DNA of 64,000 nt from NCBI RefSeq assembly GCF_018070045.1, contig NZ_JAGPYK010000014.1, positions 62,001-126,000 of the forward strand, written 5' to 3'. Source of the stretch: Micromonospora sp. U21. Its GTDB lineage: Bacteria; Actinomycetota; Actinomycetes; Mycobacteriales; Micromonosporaceae. This document shows positions 8,253-15,964 of the stretch, piece by piece. The notes beneath the pieces are model-generated. The model worked only from the letters and a program-made list of their open reading frames with translations, made no database searches and was not told the DNA's origin. A program made the translations under genes and the position numbers. How positions within the stretch are numbered: the stretch's first letter is position 1; every line of letters starts with the position of its first letter.

Positions 8253-8788
8253 CCGCGACACACGAGGAGCTGACCGCGCTCTGGGGCGCCGACGGGATGA
8301 TCTATTTCCCGCTCGACCGGTTCGACGACGTCCTCGGGCCGCTGAGGCCGGAGGTCTTCCCGCCGTTCGGGGCCATCCCGCTCGACGTGCCGATCCTGTT
8401 CACGGTCGACGTCAACGTCTCCGGCATGGAGCTGTTCTCCAAGCTGAATATCGAGATCGGCGACGCCGGCCCCCGCATCTACATCGTCCTCGGCAGCTCG
8501 CCCGAGGACCCACAGCTGCTCTTCTGCCTCGACGCGCTGACCGGAGCCGTCGTGCTGTTGGACCTGGAGACGCCCAACTTCGAGTCGGTCAACGGGACGT
8601 TCGCGGCGTTCGTCGAGTTCCTCTACCGGCTCGGGCAGCTCATCGCGACCGACCCGGGCGGCCGGGCCCGCGCAGCCCGCGCGGCCGCGATCCGCGCCGA
8701 CCTGATGAACGTCGACTCGTCCGCGTTCGCCGACCCGGAGTCCTGGTGGAGCTTGGCCTTCGACCAGCTGGAGTCCACCAGCCGGTAG
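8249..8788 (+). CDS. SUKH-4-like second immunity protein
   Basis: A 179-residue acidic protein that starts with THEELTALWGADGMIYF and continues with LIPL/strand segments, GPRIYIVLGSSPEDPQLLF, ALTGAVVLLDLE and SFDRF-like FAAFVEFLYRL. This order is typical of SUKH-4 immunity proteins and related nucleic-acid deaminase/nuclease antidotes. TTG 8249 overlaps the stop of the preceding SUKH gene (TTGA), so it belongs to the same operon and is the sixth gene. It may protect against this toxin or a related one (orphan immunity). No terminator is clear in the 260 bp that follow. Confidence 0.6.
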   Translation: MTATHEELTALWGADGMIYFPLDRFDDVLGPLRPEVFPPFGAIPLDVPILFTVDVNVSGMELFSKLNIEIGDAGPRIYIVLGSSPEDPQLLFCLDALTGAVVLLDLETPNFESVNGTFAAFVEFLYRLGQLIATDPGGRARAARAAAIRADLMNVDSSAFADPESWWSLAFDQLESTSR

Positions 8789-9048
8789 CCTCGTCGCCCG
8801 CCAGCCGCGCGCTCTTGCCGCAGCGGAGGCGACAAGGCCACGGACGGAACGCACATCCCGGACCAGGACTGTGTGGGCGACCTCGTGGCCGGGCACGTAC
8901 TCCAGCACCTCCCGGCGGCACCGGCGTCGCACGGTCGATCGCTGAACGTGTGCACCCGGCGCCGATGGTCCCTGCCGTGCGCAACCGCGATGCTCCTTCG
9001 TGCACGTTCCCTCATGACCTCGGCCGGCTTCCGGCGTAACCTCGGCCG

Positions 9049-10635
9049 ATGACATCGGTCGAGGTGTTGGTGGTCGGGGCGGGGCCGACGGGCCTGGCTC
9101 TGGCCCGGCAGCTGGCGGCCTTCGGTGTGCAGGTTCGTCTCGTTGACCGTGCCCGGGACCGGATTCACGAGTCCCGAGCGCTGGCGATCCAGCCTCGTAC
9201 CCTCGAAGTCCTCAAGGGTCTCGGCGTGACAGATGACCTGGTGGCGGCGGGCAATCCGGCAGTGCGGATGTGCCTGCACGCGCGGGGCCGGGAGCGGTCG
9301 GTGCCGTTGTTCGACCTGGGCATGGAGGACACCGCTTTTCCGTTTCTGTTGTTCCTTTCCCAGTCCGAGACCGAGCGGCTCCTCGGCATGCATCTGGCGG
9401 CCGCGGGGGTTGACGTGGAGCGCGGCGTCGAGCTGGTTGGGATGGACCGCACCGGCGACGGCGTGGTGGCGACGCTGCGACGCACGGACAGCCGTGAGGA
9501 GCGGGTGGCGGCCCGGTTCGTGGTGGGCTGCGATGGCGCGCACAGCACCGTCCGCCACCTGACAGGGATCGGTTTCGAGGGCGGTTCGTACCCGCAAACC
9601 TTCGTCCTGGCCGACCTGGAGGCCGACGGTGTCTCCGGCGGTACGGCGCACGTGTTCCTCTCCGAGCACGGGATGCTGTTCCTCTTCCCGCTCGGCCGAC
9701 CGGCCAGCTGGCGACTGATCGCCATGCGGCCGCCCGCCGATCCGACTCCGCCGGACACCGCCGTCACCCTCTCCGAGGTCCAGCGCCTCGCCGACTCCTT
9801 CAGCGGCGCGAGCGTACGCCTGCGCGACCCGGTGTGGATGACGAACTTTCGGCTTCACCACCGCGCCGCGGCCCGCTACCGCGCCGGGCCGGTGTTCCTC
9901 GCCGGCGACGCCGCGCACATTCACAGCCCGGCCGGTGCCCAGGGCATGAACACCGGTATCCAGGACGCGATCAACCTCGGCTGGAAACTCGCGTCCACCC
10001 TGAGCGGCAACAGCGACCGGGCTCTGCTGGACAGCTACGAGGTCGAGCGCGCGCCGGTCGGCCGGATGGTGCTGCGCTTCACCGACCGGGCGTTCACCAT
10101 CGCCACCGCCACCAGTCCGCTCGTCCGGTTCGCCCGAACCCGGATCGCGCCGACGCTGATACCCCTCGTGATGGCGCCCAGGTTCATGCGTGCCAACGCC
10201 TTCCGCACGTTGGCGGAGTTGAGCATCGGCTACCGGCGAAGCCCGCTGTCGGCGCAGGGCCACGGCGCCCCACGCAAGGGACCCCGGGCGGGGGACCGCC
10301 TCCCTGACGCGCCACAGCCCGCCGGCGGGCTGACGCTGCACCAGCTCACGGCCGAGCCCGGCTGGCATCTGCTCCTGTGCGGGCCGCCCGAGGCCTGGCC
10401 ACCCGCCTCCACCACCGTGCTGGATCGGTATCCGCTCACCGTGCACCGGCTCAGCACACCTGACACCGGAGCGATGGGGAGATCAGCGGCCGCTCCGGCT
10501 CTGCGCCGGCTCGGCATCGCCAGCGGCGCCGCCGCCCTGTACCTGGTCCGCCCGGACGGGCACATTGGCTACCGGTCCGGGGGCGGCGACCCGAGCGGGC
10601 TGCTGTCGTACCTGAACCGCTGGCTCGGTACGTAA
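9049..10635 (+). CDS. FAD-dependent aromatic hydroxylase (PheA/TfdB family monooxygenase)
   Basis: A 528-residue flavoprotein monooxygenase. The N-terminal dinucleotide motif is VVGAGPTGLALARQL, the second FAD/NAD(P)H motif is VVGCDGAHSTVR (DG motif), and the ribityl-binding GD motif is FLAGDAAHIHSPAGAQGMN. The last ~150 residues match the thioredoxin-like C-terminal domain of the phenol-2-monooxygenase family. It uses NAD(P)H and O2 to hydroxylate aromatic rings, either in catabolism or in tailoring of polyketides. It is monocistronic, with convergent or decayed neighbours. The length is normal for PheA/TfdB enzymes. The substrate is unknown. Confidence 0.85.
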   Translation: MTSVEVLVVGAGPTGLALARQLAAFGVQVRLVDRARDRIHESRALAIQPRTLEVLKGLGVTDDLVAAGNPAVRMCLHARGRERSVPLFDLGMEDTAFPFLLFLSQSETERLLGMHLAAAGVDVERGVELVGMDRTGDGVVATLRRTDSREERVAARFVVGCDGAHSTVRHLTGIGFEGGSYPQTFVLADLEADGVSGGTAHVFLSEHGMLFLFPLGRPASWRLIAMRPPADPTPPDTAVTLSEVQRLADSFSGASVRLRDPVWMTNFRLHHRAAARYRAGPVFLAGDAAHIHSPAGAQGMNTGIQDAINLGWKLASTLSGNSDRALLDSYEVERAPVGRMVLRFTDRAFTIATATSPLVRFARTRIAPTLIPLVMAPRFMRANAFRTLAELSIGYRRSPLSAQGHGAPRKGPRAGDRLPDAPQPAGGLTLHQLTAEPGWHLLLCGPPEAWPPASTTVLDRYPLTVHRLSTPDTGAMGRSAAAPALRRLGIASGAAALYLVRPDGHIGYRSGGGDPSGLLSYLNRWLGT

Positions 10636-10740
10636 CTCCGCCCGCCCGGTTGTCCTCGAACCGAAGAAGGGCCCCGATGCCCACCCGCCCCGGTTAGCTC
10701 TGCTCCTGGGCCAAATGGCCGGTGGCCTCGAGACCTTCGC

Positions 10741-10830
10741 CGGCGGGCCCACCTCCGGCTTGTCCTCGCTTGCACCGGCGGCCACCAGCGGGACTCCGTG
10801 GTACAGGGCGGTCTGCACCCCGCCGTAACC
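10741..10830 (-). pseudogene. Remnant of a UGT-like glycosyltransferase
   Basis: About 30 codons on the minus strand read GYGGVQTALYHGVPLVAAGA then EDKPEVG. This is the nucleotide-sugar binding segment of MGT-family glycosyltransferases (GGxxSxxEALxxGVP, followed by E-D-K in macrolide-type enzymes). Flanking codons do not continue the family, and no start or HTH-sized frame is present. It is therefore a short gene relic between the hydroxylase and the MDR gene. Confidence 0.5.
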
Positions 10831-10875
10831 GAGCCGTGCCGACGATCAGCACACCGCTGGCATTTCGCACACGGA

Positions 10876-11805
10876 TCACGAGTGCTGGTCGTCCGCGACC
10901 TGAATGATCGTCTTGCCGGGTGTGCGGCGGTGGCGGGCGAACGCGGCGGCCGTTTCGGAAAGCGGTCGCACGGCGCCGACGGTGGTTTTGAGCCGTCCGG
11001 TCCGGAGGCGCTGGGCGAGGTCGGCCAGGCGGGCGCGATCAGGTTCGACGACGAAGAAGATGGCCCGCCCGTCCTTGGGCTGCACGGTAGGTGGCATGGC
11101 GATGGTGACGAGGGTGCCGCCGGGTCGTACCAGGTCGGTCGATCGCTCCAGGATGTCGCCGCCGATGACGTCGAACACCACGTCCACCTCGCCGACGCGC
11201 TGCAGATCGTCAGCGCCGAGGTCGAGGAAGGCATGCGCGCCGAGGTCGAGCGCGACATCACGGTCGTCGGCTCGGCCGGTGCCGATCACACGGGCGCCGA
11301 CCTCCCGCGCGAGTTGAACGGCGATCGAGCCCACGCCGCCCGCGGCGCCGTGAATGAGGACGGTCTGGCCGGTCGTGAGATGGGCGTGGTCGAACAGTCC
11401 CTGCCATGCGGTCAGTCCGGAGATGGGCAGCGCGGCGGCCACGGCGTGGTCGATGTCGGCCGCGAGGGGGGCGAGGTTGCGAGCCTCCACCGCGGTGTAC
11501 TCGGCCAGGGATCCGTTGCGGGCCCAGTCGGTCAGTCCGAACACCCGCTGGCCCACGCTGAGGCCGGTGGTTCCGTAGCCGAGCTCGACCACAACTCCGG
11601 ACAACTCGTGCCCGGGAATGGTGGGTGTCCGGTCCCGACCGGCGCGATCGGACCACGTTGCCGGCCAGTCGAGTTCTCCGGGCGTGAAGCCTGCGGCGTG
11701 CACGCGGACGATGACGTCGTTTTCCGCAGCGTGGGGGTAAGGCATGTCGGTCAGGGTGAGCCCGCCGACACCCGCGTCACGGTCTCGTACGGTGATCGCT
11801 CGCAT
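10876..11805 (-). CDS. Zinc-independent MDR oxidoreductase (quinone reductase-like)
   Basis: A 309-residue medium-chain dehydrogenase/reductase. The GroES-like half includes VRVHAAGFTPGELDW and IPGHELSGVV. The Rossmann half includes TVLIHGAAGGVGSIAVQLA, the AxxGxxG NADPH motif of QOR-type enzymes. The structural zinc Cys cluster and the catalytic zinc ligands of alcohol dehydrogenases are absent, so a zinc-free NADPH:quinone/enone reductase is expected. ATG 11805 is preceded by GGAAGGA. The gene follows an HD-domain pseudogene on the same strand. Confidence 0.8.
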   Translation of the reverse strand: MRAITVRDRDAGVGGLTLTDMPYPHAAENDVIVRVHAAGFTPGELDWPATWSDRAGRDRTPTIPGHELSGVVVELGYGTTGLSVGQRVFGLTDWARNGSLAEYTAVEARNLAPLAADIDHAVAAALPISGLTAWQGLFDHAHLTTGQTVLIHGAAGGVGSIAVQLAREVGARVIGTGRADDRDVALDLGAHAFLDLGADDLQRVGEVDVVFDVIGGDILERSTDLVRPGGTLVTIAMPPTVQPKDGRAIFFVVEPDRARLADLAQRLRTGRLKTTVGAVRPLSETAAAFARHRRTPGKTIIQVADDQHS

Positions 11806-11871
11806 GCTCGAATCCTTCCAGGAAAGCTCGTCGGTACGGGGTGGTTGTGAGGGCTCAGCGCCGGTGTCCGA

Positions 11872-12246
11872 TCAGCTCGGCCAGGGCGAACCGACGATAC
11901 CCTCGACCGTCGTCACGCGCCGGAAGCCGGGGATGAAGTGTTCGAGCAGGTCGGAGTTCATGGTGCCGTTCGTGGTTTCGGGCGGTTCTTCAGCCCGTCG
12001 ACCTGGGCTCGCAGAAACTCGTTCGTGAAAGTCCCCTCGTGGATGGACGGCGAGGATCTCGCCCAGCTGATCCTGATCGAGTCCGTCGAGGCCGAGGCAA
12101 GCGTGTGAGCGTGGAATCAGGCCGAAGAAGAAGACCCGTCGGGAGTGGTGGTAGACGAGAGGGCTGGTCGTTTTCAGGACGCGCCTGGTCGCTTCGGCGA
12201 CCGCCGCTGTCTCCGGAATCTCCAACCCTGCGATGACCTCTGGCAT
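11872..12246 (-). pseudogene. HD-domain (cyanamide hydratase-like) gene with internal deletion
   Basis: The frame begins MPEVIAGLEIPETAAVAEAT and runs to YHHSRRVFFFGLI, the exact opening of a family of ~200-residue HD-domain metal-dependent proteins. It ends with NSDLLEHFIPGFRR, their normal C-terminus. The core between them, including the HD metal-binding motif, is missing: FFFGLI is followed directly by text equivalent to the late helices. Near HPRGDF the reading shifts, and TNEFLRAQVDGLKNRP can be read in another frame before the original returns. The remnant of 124 codons cannot form an HD active site. Confidence 0.6.
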
Positions 12247-12568
12247 GATCTCTGACCTTCTGGGAAGTTTCCGCGGACCGGGCGAAGTCCCAGCGTGTGC
12301 TCCACCAGGGGCGGCACCACGTCCCGCAGCCGGGTCCAGCGCGTGGCCTGCAACGTCGTGTCGCCCGTCACGGCCCGTTGCGCGCCAACGCGGGTCAGTA
12401 GCCCAGTCGCAGTTGAGGGAGGTGGCGTCTGCGCTGGTGACAGAGCGTTCTCCAGCGGGTTGGTGGTGCCACGGTCACGGGCGCTGATCTGTCATCCCGC
12501 CGAACTTCGGCGTTGACGCAACCTGACGGTCGTCCGGACCCGTCGGGTGTGCGGAGGAGGGAGCCTGG
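12247..12568. other. Intergenic region upstream of the ECF sigma operon
   Basis: No intact gene is seen in 322 bp. On the minus strand, 12260-12371 has coding-like text (ATRWTRLRDVVPPLVEHTLG) without a recognisable family or stop, perhaps another relic. The last 40 bp carry the GGAGG ribosome site for the sigma gene. Confidence 0.4.
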
Positions 12569-13084
12569 ATGGTGGATGCCGAGCGTGAGTTCGTGGAGTA
12601 CGTCTCCGCGCGACTGCCGAACCTGCATCGGACGGCCTTTCTGATGTGCGGCGACGCGCACTTGGCCGACGACGTGGTGCAGCAGACGATCACGGCGCTG
12701 TACGTGAACTGGCGCCGGGTCAGCCGGGCCGACAACGTCGACGCGTACGTGCACCGGATGCTGGTCCACAAGCTCGTCGACGAGAAGCGGTTGAGCTGGG
12801 CGAAGGTCCGGCTGCTGGGGTCGATGCCGGAGCCGGAGCGCCGGCCGGTCACGCCGCACGACGAGCTGGCCGAGCGCGACAGCCTGGTCGCCGCGCTCGC
12901 CCACCTTCCCCGCGGCCAGCGCACCGTACTGGTCCTGCGGTTCCTGTGCGACCTGTCGCTGGCCGACACGGCTGCCGCGGTGGGCTGCTCCGAAGGCAAC
13001 GTGAAGTCCCAGACGGCTCGGGCGCTGGCGGCGGTCCGCCAGGTGCTCGACGTCGCCGAGATGTCCGGGAGGAGTCCGAAATGA
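12569..13084 (+). CDS. ECF sigma factor, SigE-like actinobacterial family
   Basis: A 171-residue sigma-70 family factor with only regions 2 and 4. Region 2 spans about residues 10-75 (LHRTAFLMCGDAHLADDVVQQ, ALYVNWRRV). Region 4 spans about 110-160 (ALAHLPRGQRTVLVLRFLCD, then the helix-turn-helix SLADTAAAVGCSEGNVKSQT). It redirects RNA polymerase to stress or envelope promoters. GGAGGAGGGA precedes ATG. Its stop overlaps the start of a membrane-anchored partner by ATGA, the usual arrangement for a sigma and its regulator. Confidence 0.85.
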   Translation: MVDAEREFVEYVSARLPNLHRTAFLMCGDAHLADDVVQQTITALYVNWRRVSRADNVDAYVHRMLVHKLVDEKRLSWAKVRLLGSMPEPERRPVTPHDELAERDSLVAALAHLPRGQRTVLVLRFLCDLSLADTAAAVGCSEGNVKSQTARALAAVRQVLDVAEMSGRSPK

Positions 13085-14250
13085 CCACGTTGGACGACCA
13101 GCGGATCGCCGCGCTACTGCGATCGGCGCCGGTTCCCGAGCCGCGCGTCGACGTGGGCCGGGCGGTCCGCGACGGCCGGCGTCGCCGCCAGCGCCGCCGC
13201 GTCGGCGGGATCGCCGCGGTGACGGTGATGGCCGGGCTCGGCGCCGTGGGCGCCGTCCAGCTCAACGGGGGCGCCAGCCGGCCGGCTCCGGCCCCACCGG
13301 CCCTCGCGGCGTCACCGGACGGGACCGTGTCGACCGCCCCGCGCTCGGCGGTCACCTGCGAGGCGTCGTGGTTGCCGAAGCCGATCGGCGGTCCGGTCGC
13401 CGTGGCGAACGGCGTCGACCCCACCGGGCGGTACATCGTCGGCGACATCGGCACGGGGCAGGAGGACGGTCGGGTGGTGCTGTGGACCGACGGTCGGGCA
13501 GACGTCCTGCCGGCCGGCGCGCGGCACGCGGCCGCGGTCAACGCCGGCGGCGACGTGGTCGGCACCAATGGCGACGGCACCGGCTGGGTGTACCGGGATG
13601 GGAGGCTGCGCTTCCTGGCCACCCCGCGCGGCTACCAAGCGGTCCTCGTGCACGCGATCAACGGCCGGGGCGACATCGCCGGCACCGCCAGCGGAGCCGG
13701 CGACTCGCACCACGCCGTGCTGTGGTCGGCGGACCGCCCGCAGGAGTACCGGCTGGTTGGCCAGCCCGGATCCGCCGCGACCGGGATCACCGAGGACGGC
13801 ACGGTCGTCGGCGCGATGGGCCAACTGCCCTACCGGTGGACGCCGCAGGGCACCGGGGTGGCGCTGGCCGTGCCCGACGGCTACCCGCGCGCCTCGGTCG
13901 ACTCGGCCCACGGCGAATGGGCGATCGGCATGGTTCCCGGCCGCCAGCAGGGCGGTGGCACACAGATGCTGCCCGTACGTTGGAACCTCACCACCGGGGC
14001 GGCGAGCCTGCTGCCGTTCCCGGGGGCGACCGGGATCGCCGGAAACGGCGACCTGCTGGTCGGCGACGGTGCGCCGCTGGTCGTCGCCCCGGACGGCACG
14101 TCCCGCCGATTGCCGGGCCCGCCCGAGGTCCGGGCCACCGAGGCGGGCACGTACACGGCCAACGGGATCAGCGACGACGGTCTGACCGTGGTCGGTGCCG
14201 TCTACGAGAAGCAGGCGTACCGGCCGCTGGTGTGGCGCTGCCGCCGCTAG
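13081..14250 (+). CDS. Membrane-anchored beta-propeller (HAF-repeat-like) partner of the ECF sigma factor
   Basis: A 389-residue protein with a cytosolic N-terminus of ~40 residues (DDQRIAALLRSAPVPEPRVD, then RRRRQRRRVGG), one transmembrane helix (residues ~42-62, GIAAVTVMAGLGAVGAV), a Pro/Ala linker, and an extracytoplasmic domain of repeated segments. The repeats (VNAGGDVVGTNGDG, INGRGDIAGTASG, ITEDGTVVGAMG, ISDDGLTVVGAVY) look like HAF-type beta-propeller blades. The topology is that of an anti-sigma or sensor protein, but no zinc anti-sigma motif (HxxxCxxC) is visible. Translation is coupled to the sigma gene by a 4-bp overlap. Its stop TAG shares the palindrome CTAG with the convergent decarboxylase. 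Confidence 0.65.
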   Translation: MTTLDDQRIAALLRSAPVPEPRVDVGRAVRDGRRRRQRRRVGGIAAVTVMAGLGAVGAVQLNGGASRPAPAPPALAASPDGTVSTAPRSAVTCEASWLPKPIGGPVAVANGVDPTGRYIVGDIGTGQEDGRVVLWTDGRADVLPAGARHAAAVNAGGDVVGTNGDGTGWVYRDGRLRFLATPRGYQAVLVHAINGRGDIAGTASGAGDSHHAVLWSADRPQEYRLVGQPGSAATGITEDGTVVGAMGQLPYRWTPQGTGVALAVPDGYPRASVDSAHGEWAIGMVPGRQQGGGTQMLPVRWNLTTGAASLLPFPGATGIAGNGDLLVGDGAPLVVAPDGTSRRLPGPPEVRATEAGTYTANGISDDGLTVVGAVYEKQAYRPLVWRCRR

Positions 14251-15797
14251 AGGTCGCCGGCCCGGTGCATCTGCTGCATACGCCGACCCTCGACAGTCTC
14301 CTCGACCACCTGATCGGCAGCCCGGCGTACGTCGTCGAGCAGGATCTGCATGTCGCGTCGGGTGGTCCGGTAGTTGAGCACGCACCCGCGCAGCGCGAAG
14401 CGGCCGTTGATGGTCGCGTTCGACAGGTACGAGCTGCCACCCTGCTGCAGTACCACCATGATTCGTTCGTTGAGGCGGTCGAGTTGCTCCTCATCGGTCT
14501 GCGACCGCGAGCCGGTTTGTGCGCTCGGCGGCAGGTAGCGGAAGCAGAAGATGGAGAGTTCGACCGGCGCGAGCAACTCGAAGTCGTCGCTGCCGTCGAC
14601 GAGCTCGGCCAGGTGACGGGCGCAGTCGATGTTGCTCTCGATCGCGTCGCCGACCGCTCCCGACCCGGCGTGTGCCAGCGTCATCCAGACCTTGAGCGCC
14701 CGGAAACGCCGGGACAGGTCCGGGCCGTAGTCCCAGAAGGCGAAGGCCTCGGCCGCTTCGGTCTGCATGACCCTGGTGTAGTCGGCGTCCAAGCTGAAGG
14801 CGGGCCGCGCCGCCTCGGGGTCGCGGTAGATGAGGCAGCCGCAGTCTGCGGGCAGGTAGAGCCATTTGTGTGGGTCGAGGGCGATCGAGTCGGCCTCCGA
14901 CAAGCCGTCGAAGAGCGGACGGGTCGAGGGGGCGAGCCGTGCGAAGCCGCCATAGCAGGCGTCGACGTGCATCCACAGCCCGTACTCCCGCGCGACCGCC
15001 GCTATGTCGGCGAGCGGGTCGACCGCGCCGGTGACGACGGTGCCCGCGTTCGCCACTACGCAGAACGGTTCCGCCCCGGCGGTCCGGTCTTCCTCGATGG
15101 CGCGGACGAGGGCGTCGACGTCCATCCGGAAGGATGCGTCCACCTGGATCTCGCGGACGTTGGTCCGCCCGATGCCGAGCAGTGCGGCGGCCTTGTGGAT
15201 CGAGTGGTGGGTCTCGGTGGACGCGTAGACGCGCAGCGGCGCCGGGTGGGCGGCCATGCCGTGGGTGGCGACCGTGTCGCCGCAGTGGCGGTGTCGGGCG
15301 GCGGCGAGGGCGGTGAAGTTGGCCATCGAGCCACCACTCGTGAGCAGGCCACCGGCGCCCGGGTCGCAGCCGAGGGCCTCCTTGATCCAGTCGATGACCA
15401 CGTGCTCCAGCTCGGCGGGAGCCGGTGCCGAACGCCACGCGGTGAGGTTCGCGTTCAGCGTCGACGCGAGGAGGTCGGCCACCGCGGCGACGGCGGTACC
15501 GGGGGCCGAGACATACCCGAAGAAGCGGGGGTGCCCGTTGTGCCGGGTGCCGGGTACGACCACCTCGCGGAAGACCCGGAGCAGGTCGGCGAAGGCCCGG
15601 CCCTCGACGGGCAGCGGCTCGGCGAGCAGATCCTTCAGCGCGGCGGCGGAGGTTCGCGGGGCTATGGGCAGGTCACGGATGGAGTCGTGGTAGCCGGCGA
15701 CCCAGTCGACAGCGCGGGCGACCATGTCCCGGATCTGCTCCGCCGAGGGGTCCAGGGCGGAGTCGACGCCGCGCCGATCGGGTGAGATCGAAGTCAT
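14247..15797 (-). CDS. PLP-dependent group II amino-acid decarboxylase
   Basis: A 516-residue fold-type I PLP enzyme of the aromatic-L-amino-acid/diaminobutyrate decarboxylase group. Visible signatures are GLLTSGGSMANFTAL, ETHHSIHKAA (PLP-stacking His), VVANAGTVVTGAVDPL, MHVDACYGGFA (Asp to the pyridine N) and LDPHKWLYLP with the Schiff-base lysine. It decarboxylates an aromatic or diamino acid; the exact substrate is undetermined. ATG 15797 is chosen because a TACTCT -10 box lies 7 nt upstream, fitting a leaderless mRNA, and no Shine-Dalgarno is present. It is monocistronic and convergent with the sigma/propeller operon. Confidence 0.85.
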   Translation of the reverse strand: MTSISPDRRGVDSALDPSAEQIRDMVARAVDWVAGYHDSIRDLPIAPRTSAAALKDLLAEPLPVEGRAFADLLRVFREVVVPGTRHNGHPRFFGYVSAPGTAVAAVADLLASTLNANLTAWRSAPAPAELEHVVIDWIKEALGCDPGAGGLLTSGGSMANFTALAAARHRHCGDTVATHGMAAHPAPLRVYASTETHHSIHKAAALLGIGRTNVREIQVDASFRMDVDALVRAIEEDRTAGAEPFCVVANAGTVVTGAVDPLADIAAVAREYGLWMHVDACYGGFARLAPSTRPLFDGLSEADSIALDPHKWLYLPADCGCLIYRDPEAARPAFSLDADYTRVMQTEAAEAFAFWDYGPDLSRRFRALKVWMTLAHAGSGAVGDAIESNIDCARHLAELVDGSDDFELLAPVELSIFCFRYLPPSAQTGSRSQTDEEQLDRLNERIMVVLQQGGSSYLSNATINGRFALRGCVLNYRTTRRDMQILLDDVRRAADQVVEETVEGRRMQQMHRAGDL

Positions 15798-15804
15798 GGC
15801 CGGG

Positions 15805-15810
15805 AGAGTA
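15805..15810 (-). promoter_or_regulatory. -10 box of leaderless decarboxylase mRNA
   Basis: TACTCT on the minus strand ends 7 nt before ATG 15797. No strong -35 is seen. Confidence 0.35.
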
Positions 15811-15896
15811 GTGCGGATGGCGTTTCGGCGATCTCGCGCGTCGCGTGCATCCCCCAATCCACACCCCGGACCAGCATTTAATGAGGTCTATCTATA

Positions 15897-15925
15897 TTGA
15901 CGTCTGGCGCTGGCAAGGGCAGGAT
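15897..15925 (+). promoter_or_regulatory. Candidate promoter of the SGNH esterase gene
   Basis: TTGACG (15897-15902) is separated by 17 bp from CAGGAT (15920-15925). The pair lies 40 bp before the gene's ATG. The -10 match is weak. Confidence 0.3.
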
Positions 15926-15964
15926 CTCGGCACCACCGCCACCGTGATCCCCCTGGGAGGCGCC

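Noticed and set aside
8789..9048. Minus-strand text VLEYVPGHEVAHTVLVRD near 8880-8930 that might be a phosphotransferase remnant
   Set aside because: The match is a few residues long, has no nucleotide-binding or catalytic motif, and could be chance in GC-rich DNA.
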